Assembly (NCBI GenBank): GCA_003586115.2
Contig: QVOM02000759.1
Location: forward strand, 16,095 to 80,094
Source of the DNA: Salvator merianae
Lineage: Eukaryota > Chordata > Lepidosauria > Squamata > Teiidae
DNA length: 64,000 nt
Direction: 5' to 3'
The notes under the pieces are model-generated. The model ran no database searches and was not told where the DNA came from. It saw nothing but the letters and a program-made list of their open reading frames with translations. Each line of letters starts with the position of its first letter. Positions within the stretch are counted from its first letter, which is position 1. Made by a program: the position numbers and the translations under genes. Shown here in pieces: positions 47,111 through 57,523 of this stretch.

Positions 47111-47273
47111 CTGAATAATGTGGTATCTTGAATTCATGTGAGTTCTTGAATCTCCTAACCATGCTCACTATTATACTTAACCAGATTTTTAAAGCTCAGG
47201 GAAATGAGATTCTGTGGTTTCCCAGGTTCATTCATTAGATCATATTCAGTTTCTTCCTCTTGATATCTCTTAC

Positions 47274-47400
47274 CTGTCTCATTGGAAATCGTCCCTTTTG
47301 GGCACTGAATGCAATCATAACAGCAGAATGGTTTCCCTTCCTTCTTTCCCCTGCTGTATCCTGGAGGGCATTTGTCATTGCATACAGAATGTGGCTGTGG
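47274..47400 (-). CDS. V2R gene D exon 5 (cysteine-rich domain)
   Basis: 127 nt after a strong T-rich tract and CTGGACAG. It reads [20 protein letters not shown] and [20 protein letters not shown], then GTAAGA. The exon itself is intact, but it would be read out of frame after the damaged exon 4. Confidence 0.9.
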
Positions 47401-47496
47401 CTGTCCAGAAAAAAACAAAACAAAATTTTAAACCCTAACATCACTAAAATGCATATAATTTTCATAGATTAATCATTTATAAATGTTTTTATTTGA

Positions 47497-47625
47497 TGAG
47501 AGCCAGCCAGCTTGATTGCTAGGAAGTTGAACTAGAGTTCAGACCTATGCTTCTTTGATGACCCTGGGGCAGTCACCACTGAGCTTAACCAACTGGGTTG
47601 TTGAGAGGGTGTTATGAAGGAAATG
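47497..47625 (+). mobile_element. Degenerate tRNA-type SINE fragment (paralogous)
   Basis: Counterpart of 31560-31705: GAGAGCCAGCCAGCTTG, TTCTTTGATGACCCTGGGGC, AGTCACCACTGAGCTTAAC and GGGTTGTTGAGAGGGTG. The 5' part here is better preserved and supports the SINE reading. Confidence 0.55.
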
Positions 47626-48059
47626 CCACGAGATGCTCAAAATGAAACCAGATTAGCTTTTGGAGGAAAATAAGGGACATTACATAAAAAATTGATAATA
47701 TTAAACTATGGGATAAATCAATAATATTCATAACTGATAGAAAAGGATTTTCAAAAAGAGTAGCCTAACAGACTGATCAGTTGTTGCAAAATAAGTGCAT
47801 TGAAGAGGCTTTGAAATGTATGGGTCATACTTGTCTGTTCCTGCATCACCTATCTTCTGTCTCAATGATAGAATAACAATGGTTAGCTGGAGAAGCGGAG
47901 GAAGGAGGTTTCCATGCACTTCTGAAGTGCTTTGCCACTGTGAGGCACACCTCTGTTTTCTATATCGTTTTTAGTTATTACTATCTCTAACATACTCCTG
48001 GCATTTTAAAAGCAGATGCACACTCTCTGTTGATGCTTCAATGGAACTGCTTACCATTA

Positions 48060-48440
48060 CTTCAAGGCTCTTTCCTGATCAATCACAAAGTTATCTCCAA
48101 TCCCATTAGTGTATACAAGTAGTTGGGATTTTAGCTCCAGTGTGCATCACTCTACACTTGTTCAGGTTGAACATCAACTTCTATTTTTATGACCAGCCCC
48201 CCAACATTCAGAGTTCCCTTTGGAGCTCCTCACAGTCCCTTTTTCATTTTTACAACTCTGTACAGGTCTACATTTTGTGGATTTTTTAAAAAAAGGTTTG
48301 CTATATTCTTAACTCTTTCTGGTGTCATCAGTGGTTTATGGTTTAAGACCATCAAAACACTGAGGAAAGAGGAGTCATAAAGATCAAAGACTGGTTCCAA
48401 TAAAGTGTCAACCCTTTCCCACCACCTTCCTAAACATTGT
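48060..48440 (-). mobile_element. CR1 fragment in gene D intron 4 side
   Basis: CCAGTGTGCATCACTCTACA, CTTGTTCAGGTTGAACATC, AGTTCCCTTTGGAGCTCCTC and ACAGTCCC correspond to the ORF2 region of CR1 at 58190-58310 (GATGTGCATCACTTTGCAC, AGATCCCTCTGGAGCTG). The duplicate is at about 51080-51455. Confidence 0.6.
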
Positions 48441-48523
48441 TGACTAAGCTACCAGTGTTTGTGGGCTAAAATCTGACATACCAGTGGATCAAATTAATTT
48501 TATGAGATTTGCAGAAGTAATAC

Positions 48524-48750
48524 CTGGTTAAAGGTCTGGGCCATGCAATGCCTTCCACATAAATGGAAAACCCCTTCTCCAGGTGAGTCCTCAGGTCTAT
48601 CTTTCCAATTTTAACTCGAAGAAAAGATGCATTTGAGTATGTGACCCAGTTGATGATATCAAAGTCCGCTTTTAAATCCCCATTCTGATTAAAAGAAATC
48701 TCCTCTCCAGCAGTGTTGTTAAATGAGATACTTCTCAGAATTTTGTGGAG
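48524..48750 (-). pseudogene. V2R gene D exon 4, one-base deletion (copy 1)
   Basis: [20 protein letters not shown] and [20 protein letters not shown] are intact, but the exon is 227 nt instead of 228. Gene C ends TGGCCAAAAAGTTTCAATCAG before the donor, while here TGGCCCAGACC is followed by TTTAACCAG, one base short. The frame ends WPRPLT plus two bases. Both splice sites are good, so a spliced message would be frameshifted. Confidence 0.85.
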
Positions 48751-49059
48751 CTAAATCCAGAAGGAATATGGAAACAAGTTAAAAGCATATACAGAAATGG
48801 AATAATAATCTTTAATATATGAGGCATACAGCTAACTATGCAATTTTGTGTTGTCAGTAGTTCTACCATTGGTGCTAGTTTTACTAAATAGCTAAATAAT
48901 GTAATAAAATGCATAACAAAAGTAGATGCAAATGACTGAATTGCTTTAGAGGAAAAATGATGCTCTGATGGGAAAGAAATGGAAAACTTCTAAGTGTCAT
49001 TACCTGACACCAAATTTATAAAGTAAACCATAAAATGAGCAGTTTTTAAAAGTGGGTGG

Positions 49060-49475
49060 AATTCCACAATGACGTTCAGAATGCAGGAAGAAACTGTCTT
49101 GAAAAGCATTTAGTTAGATAATTGGTATAGGTACCTAATTGAACAATATAGATTTGATAAAATGCAGAAAATAAGATTGAAATGTCAAGGTATGAAATGG
49201 CTTCCTAACACAGAGGGAAAATGGAAAGATTTATTTTATTTTTCAATGAGGCCCCAAGCCCCTGAAGAACTGAGAGATGAAATAACAAGACTAACTCTTT
49301 GGTCCAGCTGAAATGAAATTGAAGAAAGAAGGAAGAAACAATCTAGATGTTTTCAGCCATTGAGCATAAGGGGTAGATGGGAGAGTACTATTTTTTATTA
49401 AAATTTATTACATCTGCTGTCTCTTTTGATGTATAAGAAATTTTTAAAATATATATATAAAAAGAAAAGCATTTT
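49060..49475 (+). mobile_element. Possible L1-like 3' end fragment
   Basis: A plus-strand frame (WYRYLMEQYRFNKMQK, GMKWLPNTEGKWKDLFYF) is followed by a long AT-rich end with ATTTTTTATTAAAATTTATT and an A-rich tail. The layout is that of the end of an ORF2 and 3' untranslated region. I cannot align it with confidence to a known family. The duplicate is at 52075-52495. Confidence 0.3.
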
Positions 49476-50017
49476 GTTTAAAATCCAACAGAAAACATAT
49501 GAGCCCATTTAGAGCTGTTTCATTTTAATCTCAAAACAACTGAAATGTAATATTATTTAAGAAGAAACATTTAGATCCCCAAATGTTTAGCAAATCACTT
49601 TTATATTACAACACTTCAAATTTAAAAAAATATGGAAAACACATTGAATTGACTCTAAATGAGGAAACAGGAAAGATCTCACACTTCATTCTTTTGCAGA
49701 AATTTTTTCTACTCCTGAACAGGCGTAAGATTTCAGAATTTGTAATTATCCATCTGGCAGTATTCTACTATGTTCCCCATGGTAGCTTTGGCTGATGTTT
49801 GTTGTTCTTCCCACATTGAGAATGAAAAATGGGTATTTTTGGTATTCATAGATTGTATCTGCACACATTAAAAATGGCCTTGTAAAAAGAACTTAGAGGT
49901 GGTAGGATGCAAATCCTAGTGTTCTTATTCTATCTGTGATCCACATTAAATCAATTTAATGTGTATTAAGGCAATATCATGCAGTTGCTACCATCTTGAA
50001 GCTGGTTTTGAGCTTAG

Positions 50018-50070
50018 TATTATTATTTACATTATTACCATTATCATTATCATCATCATTGGCCATCATT
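50018..50070 (+). repeat. TTA/TCA trinucleotide-rich stretch
   Basis: TTATTATTTACATTATTACC then ATTATCATTATCATCATC, an imperfect trinucleotide repeat in the donor-side flank of exon 3. The corresponding stretch at 53036-53090 is longer, which explains part of the indel offset between the 3.0 kb copies. Confidence 0.85.
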
Positions 50071-50279
50071 TCTAACAGAGGAAGATTCATGAAGGCAGTG
50101 GATATTTTTACAATGTCTGAGCCTCACCTCCAATGCAATTTCGCTTCAGTTTACTCCAGAAACTTTTTTTTGTGGCCTCAGTGGGGATTCAGAGGGATGT
50201 CAATTTCCTCATACATGAAAGTTAATGCTGACCATCTCCCCTCATTGAGTATCGACAATGAGCATGCTCTGAATCCTAC

Positions 50280-50842
50280 CTTCCATGGTTGATGCATCTG
50301 AGGATTCTCTCGTGGTGTTTGCATCCTGTGTTTGAAGTTGGATAAATCCTTTTGGCTCAGTGCATGAGCTGCAGCATAGACTGCATTGTACATGCGGTAG
50401 CTATGACCAGACATGCTCATTTCAAAAACAGAACTAGGAAGAGTGTCCAGTTTCTCCTCTCCTGTACAGATTTTCTCAGAATGCTCTAACCTAGCACTGT
50501 GGAGCAAGCAGAAAAAAACTTGTTCCCAAAAATCCCAGATAAAGCCATCCTCTTGCACTGAGATGGGGTTTACTTTCTGAAGAAATTTGCAGAATCCAGG
50601 CACCTCCTTTGCATGAACTGAAATGGACAGAGCCCCATGGATGAAATCTATATCCCAAAGTATTTGAAAAGGAAGTGACGTGAAATCCATCTGAGCTGTC
50701 ATAATCCACACTTGACTAATTGTTATAGCTTGAAAAGTTGAAATCTGAAGTAAGATTCTCAAAGTTAGAATTGTCTGCATTTCACCATTAATGAAGATGG
50801 CATTGGCAGTGCTTCTTTTTACAATGTTACTCATATCAATGA
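50280..50842 (-). pseudogene. V2R gene D exon 3, truncated copy
   Basis: This carries the 3' two thirds of exon 3, from [16 protein letters not shown] to HQPWK and a GTAGGA donor. It is nearly identical to 53306-53868. Its 5' third is missing: at the N (50843) the sequence switches to intronic DNA. It has no acceptor and cannot be a functional exon. Confidence 0.9.
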
Positions 50843-50843
50843 N
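50843..50843. other. Ambiguous base at duplication junction
   Basis: This single N lies exactly where copy 1 of the 3.0 kb repeat ends inside exon 3 and copy 2 begins. I noticed no other ambiguous base while reading the window. Such a lone N commonly marks a join made during assembly. Confidence 0.95.
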
Positions 50844-51539
50844 ATACTTGTCTGTTCCTGCATCACCTATCTTCTGTCTCAATGATAGAATAACAATGGT
50901 TAGCTGGAGAAGCGGAGGAAGGAGGTTTCCATGCACTTCTGAAGTGCTTTGCCACTGTGAGGCACACCTCTGTTTTCTATATCGTTTTTAGTTATTACTA
51001 TCTCTAACATACTCCTGGCATTTTAAAAGCAGATGCACACTCTCTGTTGATGCTTCCATGGAACTGCCTACCATTACTTCAAGGCTCTTTCCTGATCAGT
51101 CACAAAGTTATCTCCAATCCCATTAGTGTATACAAGTAGTTGGGATTTTAGCTCCAGTGTGCATCACTCTACACTTGTTCAGGTTGAACATCATCTTCTA
51201 TTTTTATGACCAGCCCCCCAACATTCAGAGTTCCCTTTGGAGCTCCTCACAGTCCCTTTTTCATTTTTACAACTCTGTACAGGTCTACATTTTGTGGATT
51301 TTTTAAAAAAGGTTTGCTATATTCTTAACTCTTTCTGGTGTCATCAGTGGTCTATGGTTTAGGACCATCAAAACACTGGGGAAAGAGGAGTCATAAAGAT
51401 CAAAGACTGGTTCTAATAAAGCGTCAACCCTTTCCCACCACCTTCCTAAACATTGTTGAATAAGCTACCAGTGTTTGTGGGCTAAAATCTGACATACCAG
51501 TGGATCAAATTAATTTTATGAGATTTGCAGAAGTAATAC

Positions 51540-51766
51540 CTGGTTAAAGGTCTGGGCCATGCAATGCCTTCCACATAAATAGAAAACCCCTTCTCCAGGT
51601 GAGTCCTCAGGTCTATCTTTCCAATTTTAACTCGAAGAAAAGATGCATTTGAGTATGTGACCCAGTTGATGATATCAAAGTCCGCTTTTAAATACCGATT
51701 CTGATTAAAAGAAATCTCCTTTCCAACAGTGTTGTTAAATGAGATACTTCTCAGAATTTTGTGGAG
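51540..51766 (-). pseudogene. V2R gene D exon 4, one-base deletion (copy 2)
   Basis: Same 227 nt length and same missing base as 48524-48750, plus several private substitutions (for example the LKADFD region and the GEEISF region). The deletion is therefore older than the split of the two copies. Confidence 0.85.
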
Positions 51767-53035
51767 CTAAATCCAGAAGGAATATGGAAACAAGTTAAAA
51801 GCATATACGGAAATGGAATAATAATCTTTAATATATGAGGCATACAGTTAACTATGCAATTTTGTGTTATCAGTAGTTCTAGCATTGGTGCTAGTTTTAC
51901 TAAATAGCTAAATAATGTAATAAAATGCATAACAAAAGTAGATGCAAATGACTGAATTGCTTTAGAGGAAAAAGGATGCTCTGATGGGAAAGAAATGGAA
52001 AACTTCTAAGTGTCATTACCTGACACCAAATTTATAAATTAAACCATAAAATGAGCAATTTTTAAAAGTGGGTGGAATTCCACAATGACGTTCAGAATGC
52101 AGGAAGAAACTGTCTTGAAAAGCATTTTGTTAGATAATTGGTATAGGTACCTAATGGAACAATATAGATTTAATAAAATGCAGAAAATAAGATTGAAATG
52201 TCAAGGTATGAAATGGCTTCCTAACACAGAGGGAAAATGGAAAGATTTATTTTATTTTTCAATGAGGCCCCAAGCCCCTGAAGAACTGAGAGATGAAATA
52301 ACAAGACTAACTCTTTGGTCCAGCTGAAATGAAAGTGAAGAAAGATGGAAGAAACAATCTAGATGTTGTCAGCCACTGAGCATAAGGGGTAGATGGGAGA
52401 GTACTATTTTTTATTAAAATTTATTACATCTGCTGTCTCTTTTGATGTGTAAGAAATTTAAATATATATATATATAAAAAGAAAAGCATTTTGTTTAAAA
52501 TCCAACAGAGAACATATGAGCCCATTTAGAGCTGTTTCATTTTAATCTCAAAACAACTGAAATGTAATATTATTTAAGAAGAAACATTTAGATCCCCAAA
52601 TGTTTAGCAAATCACTTTTATATTACAACACTTCAAATTTAAAAAAATATGGAAAACACATTGAATTGACTCTAAATGAGGAAACAGGAAAGATCTCACA
52701 CTTCATTCTTTTGCAGAATTTTTTTCTACTCCTGAACAGGCATTAGATTTCAGAATTTGTAATTATCCATCTGGCAGTATTCTACTATGTTCCCCATGGT
52801 ACCTTTGGCTGATGTTTGCTGTTCTTCCCACATTGAGAACGAAAAATGGGTATTTTTGGTATTCATAGATTGTATCTGCACACATTAAAAACTACCTTGT
52901 AAAAAGAACTTAGAGGTGGTAGGATGCAAATCCTAGTGTTCTTATTCTATCTGTGATCCACATTAAATCAATTTAACGTGCATTAAGGCAATAACATGCA
53001 GTTGCTACCATCTTGAAGCTGGTTTTGAGCTTAGT

Positions 53036-53092
53036 ATTATTATTATCATTATTACCATCATCATTATCATCATTATCATCATCATTGGCCAT
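53036..53092 (+). repeat. TTA/TCA trinucleotide-rich stretch, longer allele
   Basis: TATTATTATTATCATTATTA followed by CCATCATCATTATCATCATT. Counterpart of 50018-50070 with extra units. Confidence 0.85.
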
Positions 53093-53305
53093 CATTTCTA
53101 ACAGAGGAAGATTCATGAAGGCAGTGGATATTGTTACGATGTCTGAGCCTCACCTCCAATGCAATTTGGCTTCAGCCTACTCCAGAAACTTTTTTTTGTG
53201 GACTCAGTGGGGGTTCAGAGGGATGTCAATTTCCTCATACATGAAAGTTAATGCTGACCATCTCCCCTCATTGAGTATCGACAATGAGCATGCTCTGAGT
53301 CCTAC

Positions 53306-54148
53306 CTTCCATGGTTGATGCATCTGAGGATTCTCTCGTGGTGTTTGCATCCTGTGTTTGAAGTTGGATAAATCCTTTTGGCTCAGTGCATGAGCTGCAG
53401 CATAGACTGCATTGTACATGCGGTAGCTATGACCAGACATGCTCATTTCAAAAACAGAACTAGGAAGAGTGTCCAGTTTCTCCTCTCCTGTACAGATTTT
53501 CTCAGAATGCTCTAACCTAGCACTGTGGAGCAAGCAGAAAAAAACTTGTTCCCAAAAATCCCAGATAAAGCCATCCTCTTGCACTGAGATGGGGTTTACT
53601 TTCTGAAGAAATTTGCAGAATCCAGGCACCTCCTTTGCCTGAACTGAAATGGACAGAGCCCCATGGATGAAATCTATATCCCAAAGTATTTGAAAAGGAA
53701 GTGACGTGAAATCCATCTGAGCTGTCATAATCCACACTTGACTAATTGTTATAGCTTGAAAAGTTGAAATCTGAAGTAAGATTCTCAAAGTTAGAATTGT
53801 CTGCATTTCACCATTAATGGAGATGGCATTGGCAGTGCTTCTTTTTACAATGTTACTCATATCAATGAATTCATTAGCCATTTTTTCTATTTCATTGAAA
53901 AAAGTGTTTTGGGGTAATTTTTGTATAAAGTCAAAGCAGATGCCTCTTTCTAAAAAAGAGGGAAGTACTTTATGTATAAATGTCTCTCCATTATCATCAT
54001 CAATATAAATGATAACAATCCAGGCCCATCTGAAATAGAGTAATAAGTGGATAATCCCATCATACTGATGAGATACATTTGGAAACATTCGGTTGAAAAA
54101 AATAGATTGGGTTATTTTATTCATCTGAGGAGCTGATCCATATGTGAG
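53306..54148 (-). CDS. V2R gene D exon 3 (ligand-binding domain), full
   Basis: 843 nt, 281 codons, from CTTCTAG acceptor to AAG|GTAGGA donor. It starts [18 protein letters not shown] and contains [86 protein letters not shown] and YRMYNAVYAAAHALS. It is the same length as gene C exon 3 and fully open. Confidence 0.92.
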
Positions 54149-55247
54149 CTAGAAGAAGAAAAAAAGTGACAGAAGAACATAAGACAGAGATATTTTTAAT
54201 TTGAAGGTATTGAATGAAGGTCTGGAGAGATACGGCTTTAGAATGTATAACAGATTTGAACTAATGAATGAAGAATTTTCCTGTTGCTGTTACCTCCCTT
54301 AGACCTTGCTGATTACTGTTAAAGGCCATGCTCTGGGTTTTTAGTTGTTTTGGGGAAATTAGCTTTTGCCCAGGCATTTAGTCCTTTTTAGGGATCGATT
54401 TCTCAGTTATGGTTTTAATAACACTAAATTGACATAGAAAATGCAAATAAAGAGAAGGTAATCCTTGAAAAGAATGGTGCATCTTTATTAGGACCCAGCA
54501 AAAAGATTGAAATCCAAAGAAATAGCAATAAACAATGTAATTTGTTAGAATCAACTAGTTTGGCTCCAAACTAAGTAAGTAAACCTAGTTAGTAAGTGTA
54601 AAAGGGGTAAAAGCGGGGGGGGGGGAGAAAGAGAGAGAGTCTGGGAGAAGCTAGCAATGGAGACTAGAGAAGGTTCCTAGCACTAAAGGAGTAAATCTCA
54701 CCCATTTGTAGTCTTCTCCAGGTAAATCTTCCATCATGTCAGAAAGGAAACTTTGAGGGAAAAGATGCATAGGTCTCCTGCAGGCAAAATGGGTGAAACA
54801 TCAGAGAATGGGATGTGGGCGAAGCTCCACAACCCTTACTCCTTTAGAAACAAAAACAGCTCTTTTTCCAAAGGGTGTAGAGAGGGATATAGAATCCCTC
54901 TTTTAGTGAAATCAGCACAAAAAGGAAAATAAAGGAAACTGCAAGCAAGCATTAGGATCAAGCAGCTCCTTAGAAAAATCTATCCTCTCACCATTTCAGG
55001 AGGGGAGTAAAATCAGCTCTCAGCAAAGGTAAAAATGGTGCTGAGATGCTCTCTCCTTCTCCTGCTAACTCATGCTTCTTCTTCTTCTAGCTCCTGCTAA
55101 CTCAGATCCTTCTAACTTCCTAACAGAAAAACCTGAACTTTTTATATTCTTTTTCCCAAGTAGAAAAGGGAGGAAACTTCCTTTAGCTGAGCAAAGATGT
55201 GATTTTTGTCACATAGACAGTTAAACAGATAACTACACTGGTTGATG
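54149..55247 (-). other. Gene D intron 2, first part; unclassified
   Basis: Includes a G-run at about 54616-54625, a purine-rich GAGAAAGAGAGAGAG patch and AATCTTTATT-like motifs. It may be an unclassified insertion (compare 35400-36720), but no termini or coding motifs were found. Confidence 0.35.
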
Positions 55248-55700
55248 AATCATAGAATCATAGAATCATAGAATCATAGAGTTGGAAGGGACCTCCAGGG
55301 TCATCGAGTCCAACCCCCTGCTCAATGCAGGATTCACTACACCATCCTAGACAGATATCTGTCCAGCCTTTCCTTGAAGATCTCCAGCGAAGGAGAGTCC
55401 ACCACCTCCTGTGGTAACCTGTTCCAGTGACTGATTGCCCTTACGGTCAGAAATTTTTTCCTAATATCTAGCCTGTATCTACTCCCTTGAAGTTTCATCC
55501 CATTGTTTCTAGTCCTTCCTTCTTGTGCAACTGAGAATAGGGCCAATCCTTCTGCACTGTGACAGCCCTTGAGATATTTGAAAACAGCTATCATATCTCT
55601 TCTCAGTCTTCTCTTCTGCAGGCTATACATTCCTAGGTCCTTTAACCGAGCTTTAATGAGCTTAAATTGTGCTATTTGCATTCTTAATGAGAAGTTCTCA
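55248..55700 (-). mobile_element. CR1 LINE 3' fragment with ORF2 C-terminus
   Basis: In plus orientation it opens with several CATAGAAT units, the reverse of the ATTCTATG tail. The minus-strand frame 55337-55681 reads [40 protein letters not shown] and [11 protein letters not shown], the end of CR1 ORF2. It is intronic in gene D, sense to the gene. Confidence 0.92.
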
Positions 55701-56394
55701 AGGTGTAGGTTTGAACAATAGGACTAGTTGATGGCCAGGTAGTTGCCCAATCTTTTGTTAACCATTAATGCATAATTTCCTGAGCTGACTCTCAGCAGCC
55801 AGGTTAACTTATTCAAGAGATAAGCAGAGAAAATCTGGTTTCTACAGGGTCCAGGATTCTGGTCAGATTCCCTGTATTTATATAGTTATATTTCATAGGA
55901 TCCATACTCATTTGTATATAATAATGTGCTCTTGTTATGGCAGGGCTACATTCAGGTGTTTCGTAAGATCTCATGGCTACATTACCCTTAAAAAGGTGGG
56001 AGTGGGAATGGATGAAGTATTAAGATTGTCCTCTTTCTCAATATAATTATCAAAACAGAAGCACTATGAAGTGTGAAAATATCTTATACTTCCAAAATAT
56101 CTTGAAATAATGTCTCAAACCATTGGGGAGTAGCCTTGGGTCAGTGTTTTTTTTTTTCCCTTTCCATCTTTGACAGAGACATGTTATTTCCAGATTGATT
56201 TGTATGCTCCATGGATGGACTATGGCATGGCTCTTTTATTTATGTAAGAGTTTTAGATCATATCTCCAATTAGGCAATGTTTATGCTTAGAGGCAGCAGT
56301 CCTGGGGGAAGTGCCTTTCCCATTGCATCATCAGGCAACTGCATAGATCCATTTGTTTGTGTGGAGGTGTCCTATTATGAGACAGATAAAGATG

Positions 56395-56705
56395 TACCAA
56401 ACTAATTTTGATTCAAATCTCTTCCAATCAAGCTGGGGTGTTTGAAAGGTTTGAGTTCAGAATGAACGTCCAGTATGTTTGAAAACAGAGCTCGAATTCA
56501 AACCAAAGACGTGCTCAAATTAACCTGTCAAACGCACCCTGTTCAGTTTGATATTGAAGGTGTTCCAAAAGTATTCAAAGGTGTTCAAATTGAACTGAAC
56601 ATCGTGTCTATTTGAAGAAAAAAGGTTTGAATTTGAATTGAACAAAGGGCTGTTTGAATTTGAATTGAAAAGTCAATTTAAGTTCATGCAGATCTCTAGT
56701 GACAG
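56395..56705. mobile_element. Unusual TTTGAA/TTCAAA-rich palindromic element
   Basis: TTTGAA, TTCAAA, GAATTTGAATTGAA and GTTCAAATTGAACTGAAC recur on both strands through about 300 bases, giving strong self-complementarity. It ends near ATGCAGATCTCTAG. A foldback DNA element is the likeliest explanation. Nothing else in the window has this composition. Confidence 0.45.
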
Positions 56706-56889
56706 AGAAGGCAATTCCTGAGTGCAGCAAATCACATCTTACACTAGAAGACATTTAATGGGGACATCATATTCACTGTGGGGTTGATCTTGCCTCTACA
56801 AATGAAGTAACAGATGAATATATGCCCATGAGTCCTTTCTACTGCTACTGCTATTACTACTGTTATTGCTCTCTGTATGTAAATCTTAC

Positions 56890-57181
56890 TTGTGGAATCT
56901 TGTAAATGCACAATATATCTGCCATAAAGGTATTGATTTCAGAATTAGGTCTCCCAATTACTGCAGTTGGATTCTTCTGGGTATCAAATTTGTAATTTGG
57001 GATGGATTTGCACCATGTTGAAAGAAGTTCTATTGCGGCTAGGTAGGTACAATTTGCAAGGAAATGGCTATTTAGTATATAAAACCCCAGACTGACACTG
57101 GATAATATTAAGAGGTTTTCATTGATCTCTTTTACAGCAAATGCCAAGGCCAGGATGTGTTGATAGTTGTGAGTCAGACTC
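56890..57181 (-). CDS. V2R gene D exon 2
   Basis: 292 nt from TTTCAG acceptor to CAA|GTAAGA donor. It reads [54 protein letters not shown] and ends YKIPQ. One notable change is AVIGR where the other genes have AVIGG. The frame is intact and its first base completes a codon split with exon 1. Confidence 0.9.
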
Positions 57182-57523
57182 CTGAAATGAAAGGTACATC
57201 TTGGAGCACAGTACCGATAGAGGCATTTCATGCTGATATGCTTGCTGCAAAAAGGTGTGTCCTGAACACACACCCTCAGAATGCAGCAGGTGGTGGACAG
57301 CAAACTGGAGACCATCATAAGAACATAAGAGGAGCCTTTGCTAGATCAGGCCACAGCCCATCTAGTCCAGCATTCTGTTTCACACAGTGACCCACAAATT
57401 GCTTCTGGGCATTCTTAAGCAGAAGATAAAGGCAAAACCTTCACCTGCTCTTGACTTCCTGCAAATGGTTCTACAGACATCCTGCCTGTCTTCCAACATG
57501 GAGGCAGGACCCAGGCAGCCATT

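Larger units (their letters stand above)
47827..50842. repeat. 3.0 kb direct repeat, copy 1 (gene D exons 3-4)
   Basis: It aligns with 50844-53868 at an offset of 3017 growing to 3026 through small indels. It ends in the middle of exon 3 at TCATATCAATGA, is followed by a single N at 50843, and then restarts at ATACTTGTCTGTTCC, the first bases of the unit. Some parts differ noticeably (several substitutions per 50 bases near 48040-48380), while exon 3 is almost identical. Confidence 0.93.
50844..53868. repeat. 3.0 kb direct repeat, copy 2
   Basis: Second copy of 47827-50842. Its exon 3 part runs on without a break into the intact 5' third of exon 3 and the rest of gene D. This copy is therefore continuous with the upstream exons, while copy 1 is continuous with exons 5 and 6. 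Confidence 0.93.
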
